A stretch of 64,000 nt of DNA from Cytophagales bacterium (GTDB lineage Bacteria; Bacteroidota; Bacteroidia; Cytophagales; Cyclobacteriaceae). The notes beneath the pieces are model-generated. The model ran no database searches and was not told the DNA's origin. It worked only from the letters and a program-made list of their open reading frames with translations. The stretch spans positions 248,001-312,000 of the forward strand of contig JAFLBR010000005.1 in the NCBI GenBank assembly GCA_017303795.1, read 5' to 3'. The position numbers and the translations under genes were made by a program. Of this stretch, positions 27,398 to 35,785 are shown one piece after another. The stretch's first letter is position 1. Each line of letters opens with the position of its first letter.

Positions 27398-27429
27398 TTC
27401 CAGATTTGCAAAAATGTGTAAATCTGGAA
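27398..27429. repeat. Palindrome copy 2 upstream of the DUF4143 ATPase
   Basis: Identical to copy 1 except for one base, which falls in the loop (AAAATG). The copies are 37 bp apart in direct orientation. Together they fill most of the gap to sdaA. Confidence 0.85.
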
Positions 27430-27447
27430 TTTATGGTAAAATGAAGC

Positions 27448-28347
27448 TTAGCCCTCATCCGGCAAAATCTCAATATCGCGGATCAATACTTTTTTACTGA
27501 TGGCTTGTCCGGTTTTGGTGGCGGCTAATCCACCCAAAGCAGTTTCTTTATAGCGCGTTTCCATACTGGCACCAATTTCGCCCATCGCATCAATTACTTC
27601 GTCCACAGGAATTACACTACTTACATTCGCCATAGCTATTTGTGCTGAGCTATTAGCAATAGCAGCCGCACTGGCGTTGCGTACCACACACGGTACTTCC
27701 ACCAATCCGGCAACGGGATCGCACACCAACCCCAACATACACTGCACCGTAATCGCAACAGCATTAAAAATCTGATCGATATCACCACCCAAACAATACA
27801 CAATCGCACCGGCACCCATAGCAGCGGCAGTTCCGGTTTCAGCCTGGCATCCACCTACGGCACCGGCAATGCTGGCTTTTTGTTCCATGATCAAGGCAAT
27901 GCCAGCAGCGAGCAACATCGCTTCCAGAATTTTTTTGTCTTCGATGTGGTGAATTTCCTGTAACGTGTACAACACACCGGGCATAATACCACTGGCACCT
28001 GCAGTAGGGGCAGCTACAATCCGACCCATGCACGAGTTCACTTCTTTTGCGGCAAGCGCGCGCGAAATCAGGTTTTGAAATTCTTTAGACAGAACAGGAG
28101 TAGGGTAGTTGTAAACTTTTTTCGCGCCATTGTTAATCATGCCTGAGCGCGAAGTCATATCTTCTGTAAGTCCGGTTTGCACCGCATCTTTCATTACTGC
28201 CCAGGCTTTGTCTAAGCCTTCCCAGATTTGCTTTTCGGAGCGGCCCTTTTGCTCCAACTCATACCCTAACACCACATCGATAATAGTCTTCTTATTTTCG
28301 GTGCAGTATGTTTTCCAGCCTTCAAACGAATCAAACAAAAATGCCAT
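27448..28347 (-). CDS. sdaAA: L-serine ammonia-lyase, iron-sulfur type, alpha subunit
   Basis: 299-residue catalytic domain of the Fe-S L-serine dehydratase, which turns serine into pyruvate and ammonia. The [4Fe-4S] cysteines are seen in GGCQAETG, GLVCDPVAG and VPCVVRN. The substrate loop is IVAAPTAGASGIMPG near residue 112. It corresponds to the alpha-chain only, and no beta-chain gene is nearby, so a separate sdaAB elsewhere is expected. It links to glycine and one-carbon metabolism also encoded here. Confidence 0.93.
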   Translation of the reverse strand: MAFLFDSFEGWKTYCTENKKTIIDVVLGYELEQKGRSEKQIWEGLDKAWAVMKDAVQTGLTEDMTSRSGMINNGAKKVYNYPTPVLSKEFQNLISRALAAKEVNSCMGRIVAAPTAGASGIMPGVLYTLQEIHHIEDKKILEAMLLAAGIALIMEQKASIAGAVGGCQAETGTAAAMGAGAIVYCLGGDIDQIFNAVAITVQCMLGLVCDPVAGLVEVPCVVRNASAAAIANSSAQIAMANVSSVIPVDEVIDAMGEIGASMETRYKETALGGLAATKTGQAISKKVLIRDIEILPDEG

Positions 28348-28480
28348 GGGTAGAAATTTTAATCGAAGTTCGATTGTAAAAGTTGCTTTTCAAATCTTTG
28401 AGTTGGTTTTATTGAGTCAACTTGTAATTATTCGAATAAAAGGTGTTTTACGGTTGGTTGCGATTAACCATCTTTAAGGC

Positions 28481-28912
28481 ATGCGGTATTTTTACGTTGC
28501 GTTTTTAATGTTAGGCTATGTTTGTGCAGTTGCACAAGAGGCCAACTTCTGGCACGTATTGGCTGAGGTAGGTTTTAAGAAAACCAAAATGGCCGGTGGC
28601 GAAATGGAAGTGCCGATCTTTAGCGCGCATCTGAAAGAGTATCACGGTAAAAAAATCAAGTTAAAAGGTTTTGTAATTCCGGTAAACGAAACAGGCGATG
28701 AAAGTAAATTCATGCTATCGTCTTTACCGTTTAATGTATGCTACTTTTGTGGAGCAGCCGGCCCAGAGACAATTGTTGAAGTTGAAGCCAATCAAAAAGT
28801 AAAGTTTACCTCGCAAGCTATCTGGATGGAAGGTATCTTGTATCTTAACGAGAAAGACCCCGACCATCATATTTATATTCTTAAATCAGCCCGAATAATT
28901 CCATCACCATGA
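28481..28912 (+). CDS. Exported CxFCG-motif protein (copy 1)
   Basis: 143 residues with a signal peptide ending VCAVAQ. The mature domain has KIKLKGFVIPVNETG, then FMLSSLPFNVCYFCG followed by AAGPETIVEVE, and a closing strand HHIYILKSARI. The same core occurs in the protein at 33694-34143, so these are paralogues. The layout (a proposed strand GFxIP, then FMLSSLP with Cys) vaguely recalls DUF3299, but the Cys pair is its own feature. The Cx2C could bind a metal or act as a redox pair. It overlaps the M28 peptidase start by ATGA, implying coupling. Confidence 0.78.
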   Translation: MRYFYVAFLMLGYVCAVAQEANFWHVLAEVGFKKTKMAGGEMEVPIFSAHLKEYHGKKIKLKGFVIPVNETGDESKFMLSSLPFNVCYFCGAAGPETIVEVEANQKVKFTSQAIWMEGILYLNEKDPDHHIYILKSARIIPSP

Positions 28913-30282
28913 AAAACATTTTTACAATCTTCTTTTTAGCCAGTAGCGCCACGTTTGTGATTGCTCAATCCAAAGATGAAGCGTCTATCAAACAGATTTT
29001 TGATGAAGCATTAAGCAAAGGTAAATCGTACGAGATGCTGTACGATTTATGCACCAACATCGGCCCGCGGTTATCGGGTTCGCCAGGTGCTGCGGCTGCG
29101 GTGGAGTGGAGTCGCAACGTAATGGAAGAGTTTGATTTTGATTCGGTATGGTTGCAACCGCTTAAGGTTCCGCATTGGATACGCGGACAAAAAGAAACTG
29201 GTAGAATTATATCGCGTAAGCAAGGCACACTGCCTGTAAATGTGTGTGCGTTGGGCGGAACAATTGGCACCGGCCCATCGGGCATTGCTGCGGGTGTAGT
29301 AGAGGTAAAAAGTTTTGACGAACTGAAAACATTGGGTACGGCTGGCGTAAAAGGAAAAATTGTATTCTTTAACCGACCGATGGATCCAACAAAGATTAAC
29401 ACATTTACAGCCTATGGTGGTGCGGTAGAACAACGGGCCAATGGTGCTTCTGAAGCATCTAAGTATGGTGCCGTTGCTGCCCTGGTAAGGTCAATGGGTT
29501 CTAACCTCGAAGATTATCCACACACCGGAAGTATGCGGTATGCACCCAATGTGGTAAAGATACCGGCATTGGCTATCAGTACGCGGCATGCTGAATTGCT
29601 GAGTCAGATGTTAAAAGAAGAAAAAGATGTGCAGGTTTATTTGAAGAACCACTCGGTAACGTTGGAAGATGCGCCTTCATTTAATGTAGTGGGTGAAATC
29701 CGCGGCAGCGATTTTCCAGATGAAATTATCGTAGTAGGCGGGCATTTGGATTCGTGGGATCTGGGGCAAGGTGCACACGATGATGGCGCTGGTTGTGTGC
29801 AAGCTATTGAAGTGTTGCGTTTGTTTAAGCAGATGGGTTATAAGCCAAAGCGAACCATCCGTGCTGTCATGTTTATGAACGAAGAGAATGGTTTGCGTGG
29901 CGGATTAAAGTATGCTGAACTGGCTGAGAAAAATAAAGAGAAACACATTGCTGCAATTGAATCGGATAGAGGTGGTTTTGTGCCGCGCGGATTTACCGTG
30001 CCAACCGATGCAACCGCCAAAGCAAAAGTGCGAAGTTGGAAATCGTTATTGGAACCATACGGACTTTCCGATTTTTCTGCCGAAGGTGGTGGAGCTGATA
30101 TTGGACCGCTGGCTAACCAGGGTGTGGCATTGCTTGGTTTTCTTCCCGACTCGCAACGGTATTTTAACTATCATCATACCGCAGAAGATACTATAGATAA
30201 AGTGGATAAGCGCGAACTGGAACAAGGTGCAGCTGCGATGGCTGCGATGGTTTATCTGATTGATCAGTATGGGTTGAAGTAA
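28909..30282 (+). CDS. Exported M28-family zinc aminopeptidase
   Basis: 457 residues with a signal ending ATFVIAQ. The M28 catalytic domain (from about 245) shows GGHLDSWDLG, AHDDGAG, catalytic Glu pair in MNEENGLRGG, ESDRGG, and the last His in NYHHTAEDTID. A PA-like inserted domain precedes it (about 110-235, GVVEVKSFDEL, VKGKIVFFNRPMDP). It resembles carboxypeptidase Q-like enzymes. Probably periplasmic or surface peptide degradation. Its ATG overlaps the CxFCG gene before it. Confidence 0.9.
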   Translation: MKNIFTIFFLASSATFVIAQSKDEASIKQIFDEALSKGKSYEMLYDLCTNIGPRLSGSPGAAAAVEWSRNVMEEFDFDSVWLQPLKVPHWIRGQKETGRIISRKQGTLPVNVCALGGTIGTGPSGIAAGVVEVKSFDELKTLGTAGVKGKIVFFNRPMDPTKINTFTAYGGAVEQRANGASEASKYGAVAALVRSMGSNLEDYPHTGSMRYAPNVVKIPALAISTRHAELLSQMLKEEKDVQVYLKNHSVTLEDAPSFNVVGEIRGSDFPDEIIVVGGHLDSWDLGQGAHDDGAGCVQAIEVLRLFKQMGYKPKRTIRAVMFMNEENGLRGGLKYAELAEKNKEKHIAAIESDRGGFVPRGFTVPTDATAKAKVRSWKSLLEPYGLSDFSAEGGGADIGPLANQGVALLGFLPDSQRYFNYHHTAEDTIDKVDKRELEQGAAAMAAMVYLIDQYGLK

Positions 30283-30285
30283 GCA

Positions 30286-31065
30286 ATGAAACGCGCTCGT
30301 TGGATGGGTTGGACTATTGCCATTGGGTTATTTACCTACTTGCTAACGTATGTCGTTTTTTATTTTTTTCAGGATAAGATTGTATTTCAAGGCAAAGCAC
30401 TTGCCCCAGCTTATCAATTTCAGTTTCAACAATCTTTTGAAGAACACTTTATTAAAGTATCGGAAACCGATTCGGTGAACGCTATTTTTTTTCGGGCCGA
30501 TTCGGCCCGCGGTTTAATGGTTTACTTTCACGGCAATGCAGATAACCTGCAACGCTGGGGACAATATGCCGTTGATTTTACTTCGCAGGGTTATAATGTG
30601 TTGATGGCCGACTATCGGGGTTATGGTAAAAGTACTGGTAAACCCGATGAAGAAATTCTTTACAGCGATGCAAAACAAATTATACAATGGGCTCAGAAAA
30701 ATATTCCGCATAATAAGTTAGTGATTTATGGCCGCTCACTTGGTGCTGCTGTTGCCTCGCATGTAGCCACCACCTCACCACCTGACTTATTAATTTTGGA
30801 AACACCATTCCATCAATTAAGCGGTGCACTCTACGGGTTTCCGACTCGATACAATTTCTCAAACGCAGAATTTATTCCAAAAATTACCTGCAAGATTGTA
30901 ATCCTTCATGGAACAAATGATTGGGTAGTGCCTTTGCGATCGGCACGCAAGTTAGAACCATTGCTCAAGCCGCACGATCAGTTTATTATTATTGAGGATG
31001 GTGGCCATCGAAACTTGCGTAATTTTCAATGGTATCATTCCAACATAGCCACGGCCTTGCAATAG
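30286..31065 (+). CDS. Membrane-anchored alpha/beta hydrolase (copy 1)
   Basis: 259 residues, one N-terminal membrane helix (about 8-30), then an alpha/beta-hydrolase fold: oxyanion region VYFHGNADNLQRW, DYRGYGKSTG, nucleophile elbow YGRSLGAAVA (Ser), Asp in LHGTNDWVVP, and His in DGGHRNLRN. This BEM46/YfhR-like family has poorly known substrates. It begins 3 bp after the M28 gene. The next gene is a paralogue, so this is a tandem duplication. Confidence 0.88.
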   Translation: MKRARWMGWTIAIGLFTYLLTYVVFYFFQDKIVFQGKALAPAYQFQFQQSFEEHFIKVSETDSVNAIFFRADSARGLMVYFHGNADNLQRWGQYAVDFTSQGYNVLMADYRGYGKSTGKPDEEILYSDAKQIIQWAQKNIPHNKLVIYGRSLGAAVASHVATTSPPDLLILETPFHQLSGALYGFPTRYNFSNAEFIPKITCKIVILHGTNDWVVPLRSARKLEPLLKPHDQFIIIEDGGHRNLRNFQWYHSNIATALQ

Positions 31066-31100
31066 TTTTTGAGCCATCACTTTATTTAATACCTTCGGCT

Positions 31101-31916
31101 ATGGTTGTGTTTCTGGCATCCCTGGCATCAGCGTATTTATTTCTAACGCTATTCGTCTATTTTTTTCAGCATCTCTTTTTTTTCAGGCCTGAACGACTTG
31201 CGCATACATTTCAATACCGGTATCCGTTTCCATTTGAGGAATTGGATTTTGAAATGGAAGATGGTGGTCGAATTAATGCCATCTATTTTAAAGTACCAAA
31301 CTCGCGTGGTGTTGTTTATTATTTAAAAGGCAACTCGCGCAGCATTAAAGGCTGGGGTAAGTTTGCAAAAGACTTTGTAAGTAATGGCTACGATTTTTTT
31401 ATGATGGACTATCGTGGTTTTGGAAAAAGTCGTGGCAAGCGTACGCAAGAGCGTGTGTTTAACGATGCTCAGTTCATTTACAAGTGGCTTACTCAAATTT
31501 ATCCGGAAGAAAAGATTGTGATTTATGGTCGCTCGTGGGGCAGTGGTATTGCGGCCCGTATTGCCTCGTGGAATAAACCACGGTTATTAATTCTGGATTC
31601 ACCCTACTTTAGTTTTTATTACAACACCGCACGATATGTTTTCTTCTTACCACTAAAATTGATTTTGCGGTACGATATCCGAACTGACCAATATTTAAAA
31701 ACAGTTACTTGTCCGGTACACATTATTCACGGTACAAAAGACCGGTTAATTTCTTTTAAGCAAAGTGAAAAGTTAAAGGCATTGTTTCCCGATAAGGTGT
31801 TGTTGCATGCCATTGCTGATGGACGCCATAATAATCTGCCCGACTTCCCGGAATTCTTTGAAGTGCTGTATGAAATTCTATATGTGAAGCCCGTAAACCA
31901 AAGTGCATGGAAGTAG
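31101..31916 (+). CDS. Membrane-anchored alpha/beta hydrolase (copy 2)
   Basis: 271 residues from the ATG at 31101. An ATG at 31029 lies inside the previous gene and adds a poor N-terminus. Same plan as copy 1: membrane helix, then YYLKGNSRSIKGW, DYRGFGKSRG, nucleophile YGRSWGSGIAAR, HGTKDRLISF and DGRHNNLPD. The Gly before the catalytic His (GGH in copy 1) is changed to GRH. The 10-bp overlap with the acyl-CoA ligase suggests coupling and hints at a lipid or ester substrate, which remains inference. Confidence 0.85.
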   Translation: MVVFLASLASAYLFLTLFVYFFQHLFFFRPERLAHTFQYRYPFPFEELDFEMEDGGRINAIYFKVPNSRGVVYYLKGNSRSIKGWGKFAKDFVSNGYDFFMMDYRGFGKSRGKRTQERVFNDAQFIYKWLTQIYPEEKIVIYGRSWGSGIAARIASWNKPRLLILDSPYFSFYYNTARYVFFLPLKLILRYDIRTDQYLKTVTCPVHIIHGTKDRLISFKQSEKLKALFPDKVLLHAIADGRHNNLPDFPEFFEVLYEILYVKPVNQSAWK

Positions 31917-33697
31917 TACACCATGCCGCTAGCGACTTTACGCGCATCTTTGAAATACTGCACTATCAGCAAACCAAATATGCTAACGCTAAAGCTTTGA
32001 ATGAGTTTGATGAACAATGGCAAGGGTATTCCATTTCTGAAACAATTCACTTGGTTGAGGCACTGGCTTGTTGGCTTAGGCGACAAGGTTATAAACCCGG
32101 TGAACGGATTATGTTGGTTCCGGTTTTAGGAAGTGCTGCCTGGGTGGTTATTGATTTTGCATGCCAGCTTAGCGGATTAGTAACCGTGCCGGTACATGCC
32201 ACTTCGCGCCAGGAAGATTTTGAGCTTATTGCACAGGAAACAGAAAGCAAACTCTGTATTACTGCTGATAGAGCACTGTGCGAAAAAATTAAGCTTGCCT
32301 GTGGTAACCACTTGCCTGTATTTCATTTAGAAGTTGGTACTCCGGATTTTTTTAACTGGAAAAAAGAAACACCATCTGAACAAGAGTTAGATGAACTACG
32401 CAACGTAACCAAACAGATTGCGGAAACCGATTGGGTAACGATACTCTATACTTCCGGTAGTTCGGGAATATCGAAGGGAGTACCGCTCACCCATCAAAAC
32501 ATCATTCACAACATTAAAGCAATATTACCTATGCTGCCATTGGAAACAGAGCATAGTGTGCTAAGTTTTCTTCCGTTCAGTCATATTTTAGAGCGGATGG
32601 CTTGTTATGGTTATCTGGCTTTTGGTGTGGCGATTTATTTTAGTCGAAGCCGGGATAGTGTGGCGCATGATTTTCTTTCGGTGCGACCTTACTTCTGCAC
32701 CAGTGTGCCTCGTGTGCTCGAAAAAATGTATGACTACCTGCAAGCGCAGTTACTTACCCGAAATTCCATCAAACGAAAATTGATAGTATGGGCATTTGCT
32801 GTTGCAGCCCGATATAAATCGGAGAAACAAAACACGTTACTGTATGGCATACAACTTTGGTTGGTGCGGCTGCTTGTTTTGCGGCATTGGCGCAAGCGGC
32901 TGGGTGGTAGGTTGCGCTATATGGTAGTGGGTGCTGCTTCCTTGCGACCAGAGATTGGCCGGATGCTTTCTGCTGCTGGTGTGCATGTGGTGGAAGGTTA
33001 TGGTATGACAGAGACCTCGCCCCTTATTTCAATAAACAGATTTGAACCCGGCCTGAATCGTTTTGGCACGGTTGGAATGATTATACCTGGAGTTGAAGTA
33101 AAAATTGACGAGCCCGATGAAGCAGGTGCCGGAGAAATTTTAGTCCGTGGCCCCAATGTGATGACAGGTTATTTCAAACGTCCGGAGTTAAATGCCGAAG
33201 TGTTTACAGTAGATGGTTGGTTACGAACCGGTGATGTGGGTTTGTTTGAAAAGAAGCGGTTCTTAAAAATTACAGATCGCAAAAAAGATATTTTTAAAAC
33301 ATCAACAGGCAAGTACATCGCACCCCAACATTTACAAAGTCAGTTTTGTCAATCAGCTTTTATTCAACAATGTTTGATTCTCGGATTTAATAAACCATTT
33401 GTAACAGCTTTGATAGTTCCCAATTTTAATGTACTGATACAATGGTGCGATCAGGAACACATTCACTGGACAGCCCCGCAGTACATGATTCACAACATTA
33501 AAGTGCGGGCACGCATGCAACAGGAAGTAGAAGCAATTAATCTTTCAATTTCTGGTTATGAGCGGGTAATAAACTTTGTGTTATGCCCGGAAGAGTGGAC
33601 GATCGAACGAGGTGAGCTTACACCATCGTTAAAGCCAATCCGCCAGAAAATAATGGCAAACTATCAATCTGAAATTGAGAAGATGTACACAAGTTAG
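31907..33697 (+). CDS. Long-chain acyl-CoA synthetase (AMP-forming)
   Basis: 596 residues of the ANL superfamily, FadD15-like. AMP-binding motif LYTSGSSGISKGVPLTH near residue 180, LSFLPFSHILERM, GAASLRPEIGRML, VEGYGMTETSPLIS, then GWLRTGDVGLF and the hinge region ITDRKKDIFKTSTGKYIAP. The C-terminal lid is present. It activates fatty acids by adenylation and CoA ligation. It overlaps the second alpha/beta hydrolase by 10 bp. Its stop overlaps the stop of the convergent CxFCG gene by 4 bp. Confidence 0.92.
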   Translation: MEVVHHAASDFTRIFEILHYQQTKYANAKALNEFDEQWQGYSISETIHLVEALACWLRRQGYKPGERIMLVPVLGSAAWVVIDFACQLSGLVTVPVHATSRQEDFELIAQETESKLCITADRALCEKIKLACGNHLPVFHLEVGTPDFFNWKKETPSEQELDELRNVTKQIAETDWVTILYTSGSSGISKGVPLTHQNIIHNIKAILPMLPLETEHSVLSFLPFSHILERMACYGYLAFGVAIYFSRSRDSVAHDFLSVRPYFCTSVPRVLEKMYDYLQAQLLTRNSIKRKLIVWAFAVAARYKSEKQNTLLYGIQLWLVRLLVLRHWRKRLGGRLRYMVVGAASLRPEIGRMLSAAGVHVVEGYGMTETSPLISINRFEPGLNRFGTVGMIIPGVEVKIDEPDEAGAGEILVRGPNVMTGYFKRPELNAEVFTVDGWLRTGDVGLFEKKRFLKITDRKKDIFKTSTGKYIAPQHLQSQFCQSAFIQQCLILGFNKPFVTALIVPNFNVLIQWCDQEHIHWTAPQYMIHNIKVRARMQQEVEAINLSISGYERVINFVLCPEEWTIERGELTPSLKPIRQKIMANYQSEIEKMYTS

Positions 33698-34143
33698 AAA
33701 TCAATCTCACCCAAAAATTCCGCACCAACCAATACATAAATCATCTGATCGGGATTGCTATCGTTTAAACCCAATTTGCCTTTTATCTCAACAGGTTTAT
33801 CGGTATAGGGTATAGGTTTTGTAAGAAACACTTCCACCACACCTTCCGGGCCGCCCACGCCACAAAAAAAGCAAGCGTTGATCGGTAAAGACGAAAGCAT
33901 GAAATGCGATTCTTTTGTTACACCTTGAAAGGGAATGATATAGCCGGGCAGCACAACTTCTTTACCAGCCAATGCTTTCACTTCTTTGGTGAAGATGGGT
34001 TTGTCAAATTCTCCGTTGGGGTCTTTCTGAAAGGTGATGGCATATAGTTTAGGCCATACCAAAGATGGAAAACCGGTATAGATACTTTGTGCTTGTGTGC
34101 TCAAGCCTGCTGCAAGTAGAATTATAACTAAAAGTTGTTTCAT
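33694..34143 (-). CDS. Exported CxFCG-motif protein (copy 2)
   Basis: 149 residues with a signal ending GLSTQAQ. The core is VVLPGYIIPFQGVT, HFMLSSLPINACFFCG then VGGPEGVVEVF, and a final MIYVLVGAEFLG. It is a clear paralogue of 28481-28912: both carry FMLSSLPxNxCxFCG and a GPExxVEV strand. Its ATG overlaps the stop of the histidine kinase gene (ATGA), so it is produced with that kinase. Function unknown. The conserved Cx2C suggests metal or redox chemistry. Confidence 0.8.
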   Translation of the reverse strand: MKQLLVIILLAAGLSTQAQSIYTGFPSLVWPKLYAITFQKDPNGEFDKPIFTKEVKALAGKEVVLPGYIIPFQGVTKESHFMLSSLPINACFFCGVGGPEGVVEVFLTKPIPYTDKPVEIKGKLGLNDSNPDQMIYVLVGAEFLGEIDF

Positions 34144-35777
34144 ATTTCAGGGAGATCGACTGTGAAAACCGAGCCCTTACCATATTCAGATTCATGACTG
34201 ATGCGGGCACCGATTTTACTGGCCGATTCGCGTGCAATATACAAGCCAAGTCCTGAACCTGTAGCTTTATCGGATGCACGGTAAAACATTTCGAAAATTT
34301 TAGGACTTAGTTCTGCTTTAATGCCCTCGCCATTATCCTCCACCTTTATAATAGTCCTGCTCAATTGTCTTCTTGCTGAAATTTTAATTACGGGTTTATG
34401 GCCCGGAGTTTTTTTCTGAAACTTGATAGCATTCGAGATCAGATTGCTGAGAATAATTTTCAACCGCACTTTGTCTTGTTGAATGGTGCTTTGTTCAAAC
34501 TCATCCAGATCAACACTTATTTTAGTGTAATCATCCAGGTATTTCAGGTTGTCCAGAATTTCCTGACATAATACTTTAAGTTCGATTTGTTCGGGTGTAA
34601 TGATAAGGCGTTTGTTGCGCGAGTAATCCAGAATTTCACCAATGAAAGAATCTAATTTTAAAACGCTCTTCTCAATTTCGTTGAGATAGGTAGGAGCTGG
34701 CTCGCTGATGGCCTCCAGTTTAGAGATGGTTACCAATCCTAAAATAGATTTGAGTGGAGCACTCAGATCGTGTGAAGCACTATACACAAAGCGGTCAAGT
34801 TCTTTGTTGGTATTTTCCAGTTCCTGATTTTGCTTATGAAGCAGATTCTCTACCAAATGTAAGTCGGTAATCACCCTTCCGGTTATGGCTACAAATAAAG
34901 AGAGTAAAAGATTTCCAAGAAATATGGTAAACAACATTTCTTCCGAGCTAAACAAATGATCGGGCGAACCGGTAATAACCGATGGTATTACATACGTGAT
35001 CACAAATACAAATAGATTACAAAAAACGGCTGCGCCAAAGCCAAACCGGATAGCTACATACAGCGACACAATACCGTATCCAAACCAATATCGCTCAAAC
35101 GGAATAGTAAGAGATAACACAATTAGCGCTGCGTAGATCACTACCGTCTCTAACCATTTTAAAGGTGTATAATGAATGGTGCGTTCTAATTTTTTTGGAG
35201 GCGGCTCCCACAACCATTTCTTTTGTTGCAAAAATGGTGTAACCGAAAAGAGCAATGGAATGGCAATTCCGAAGTTCGCCATAAATTCACCAAGCCAGTT
35301 TCGCAAAAATAGTTCTCCAAAATTATCCCAACTCTGGTGACTGAAATAGATTAGTGTAAGCTGTAATAAAATCAACTCAATGGTAATAGGAATAACCAAG
35401 GCAAAAACAATAAAGCGAATCAGATGATTGGTATTCGGCAGCCAGTATTTACCCTTGCTTACTTTACGGAATAAGAAGTAAGAAATGATAACGCCAATTA
35501 CTTCGGAAGCAGAGAACACAGGCCACAGCCGCCAATCGGCTACTTCCCAATAATAAGTATTGAGCGTTACAACAACATACATGGCAGGCAGCACACGCCA
35601 AAAGCCCCACCAGTTAATAAGCACGATGGCAATTGCTGTGGGTAAATAAAATGTACTTACACCTTGGTCATATTTAAATGCCAACGAAATCTGACTGGCA
35701 AGATGAATCACCACAAAGGGAGCCACCCACGTCCACCACGGTAATTGTTTTGTTTCTATGTGAGCGGATGCTTTCAC
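34140..35777 (-). CDS. Sensor histidine kinase with MASE1-like membrane sensor
   Basis: 545 residues. About eight to ten membrane helices (residues 15-315) resemble the MASE1 sensory domain. Then a short coiled coil and HisKA with SASHDLSAPLKSILG (phospho-His near 358), and a HATPase domain with N box ILSNLISNAIKFQKK, DNGEGI and GSGLGLYIARES. No receiver domain and no adjacent response regulator, so it is an orphan by context. The 3' neighbour is a CxFCG exported protein overlapping by 4 bp. Confidence 0.9.
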   Translation of the reverse strand: MKASAHIETKQLPWWTWVAPFVVIHLASQISLAFKYDQGVSTFYLPTAIAIVLINWWGFWRVLPAMYVVVTLNTYYWEVADWRLWPVFSASEVIGVIISYFLFRKVSKGKYWLPNTNHLIRFIVFALVIPITIELILLQLTLIYFSHQSWDNFGELFLRNWLGEFMANFGIAIPLLFSVTPFLQQKKWLWEPPPKKLERTIHYTPLKWLETVVIYAALIVLSLTIPFERYWFGYGIVSLYVAIRFGFGAAVFCNLFVFVITYVIPSVITGSPDHLFSSEEMLFTIFLGNLLLSLFVAITGRVITDLHLVENLLHKQNQELENTNKELDRFVYSASHDLSAPLKSILGLVTISKLEAISEPAPTYLNEIEKSVLKLDSFIGEILDYSRNKRLIITPEQIELKVLCQEILDNLKYLDDYTKISVDLDEFEQSTIQQDKVRLKIILSNLISNAIKFQKKTPGHKPVIKISARRQLSRTIIKVEDNGEGIKAELSPKIFEMFYRASDKATGSGLGLYIARESASKIGARISHESEYGKGSVFTVDLPEI

Positions 35778-35785
35778 GTAATGGA

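Noticed and set aside
29071-29433. 120-residue minus-strand frame inside the M28 peptidase
   Set aside because: Antisense shadow of a conserved gene, no motif.
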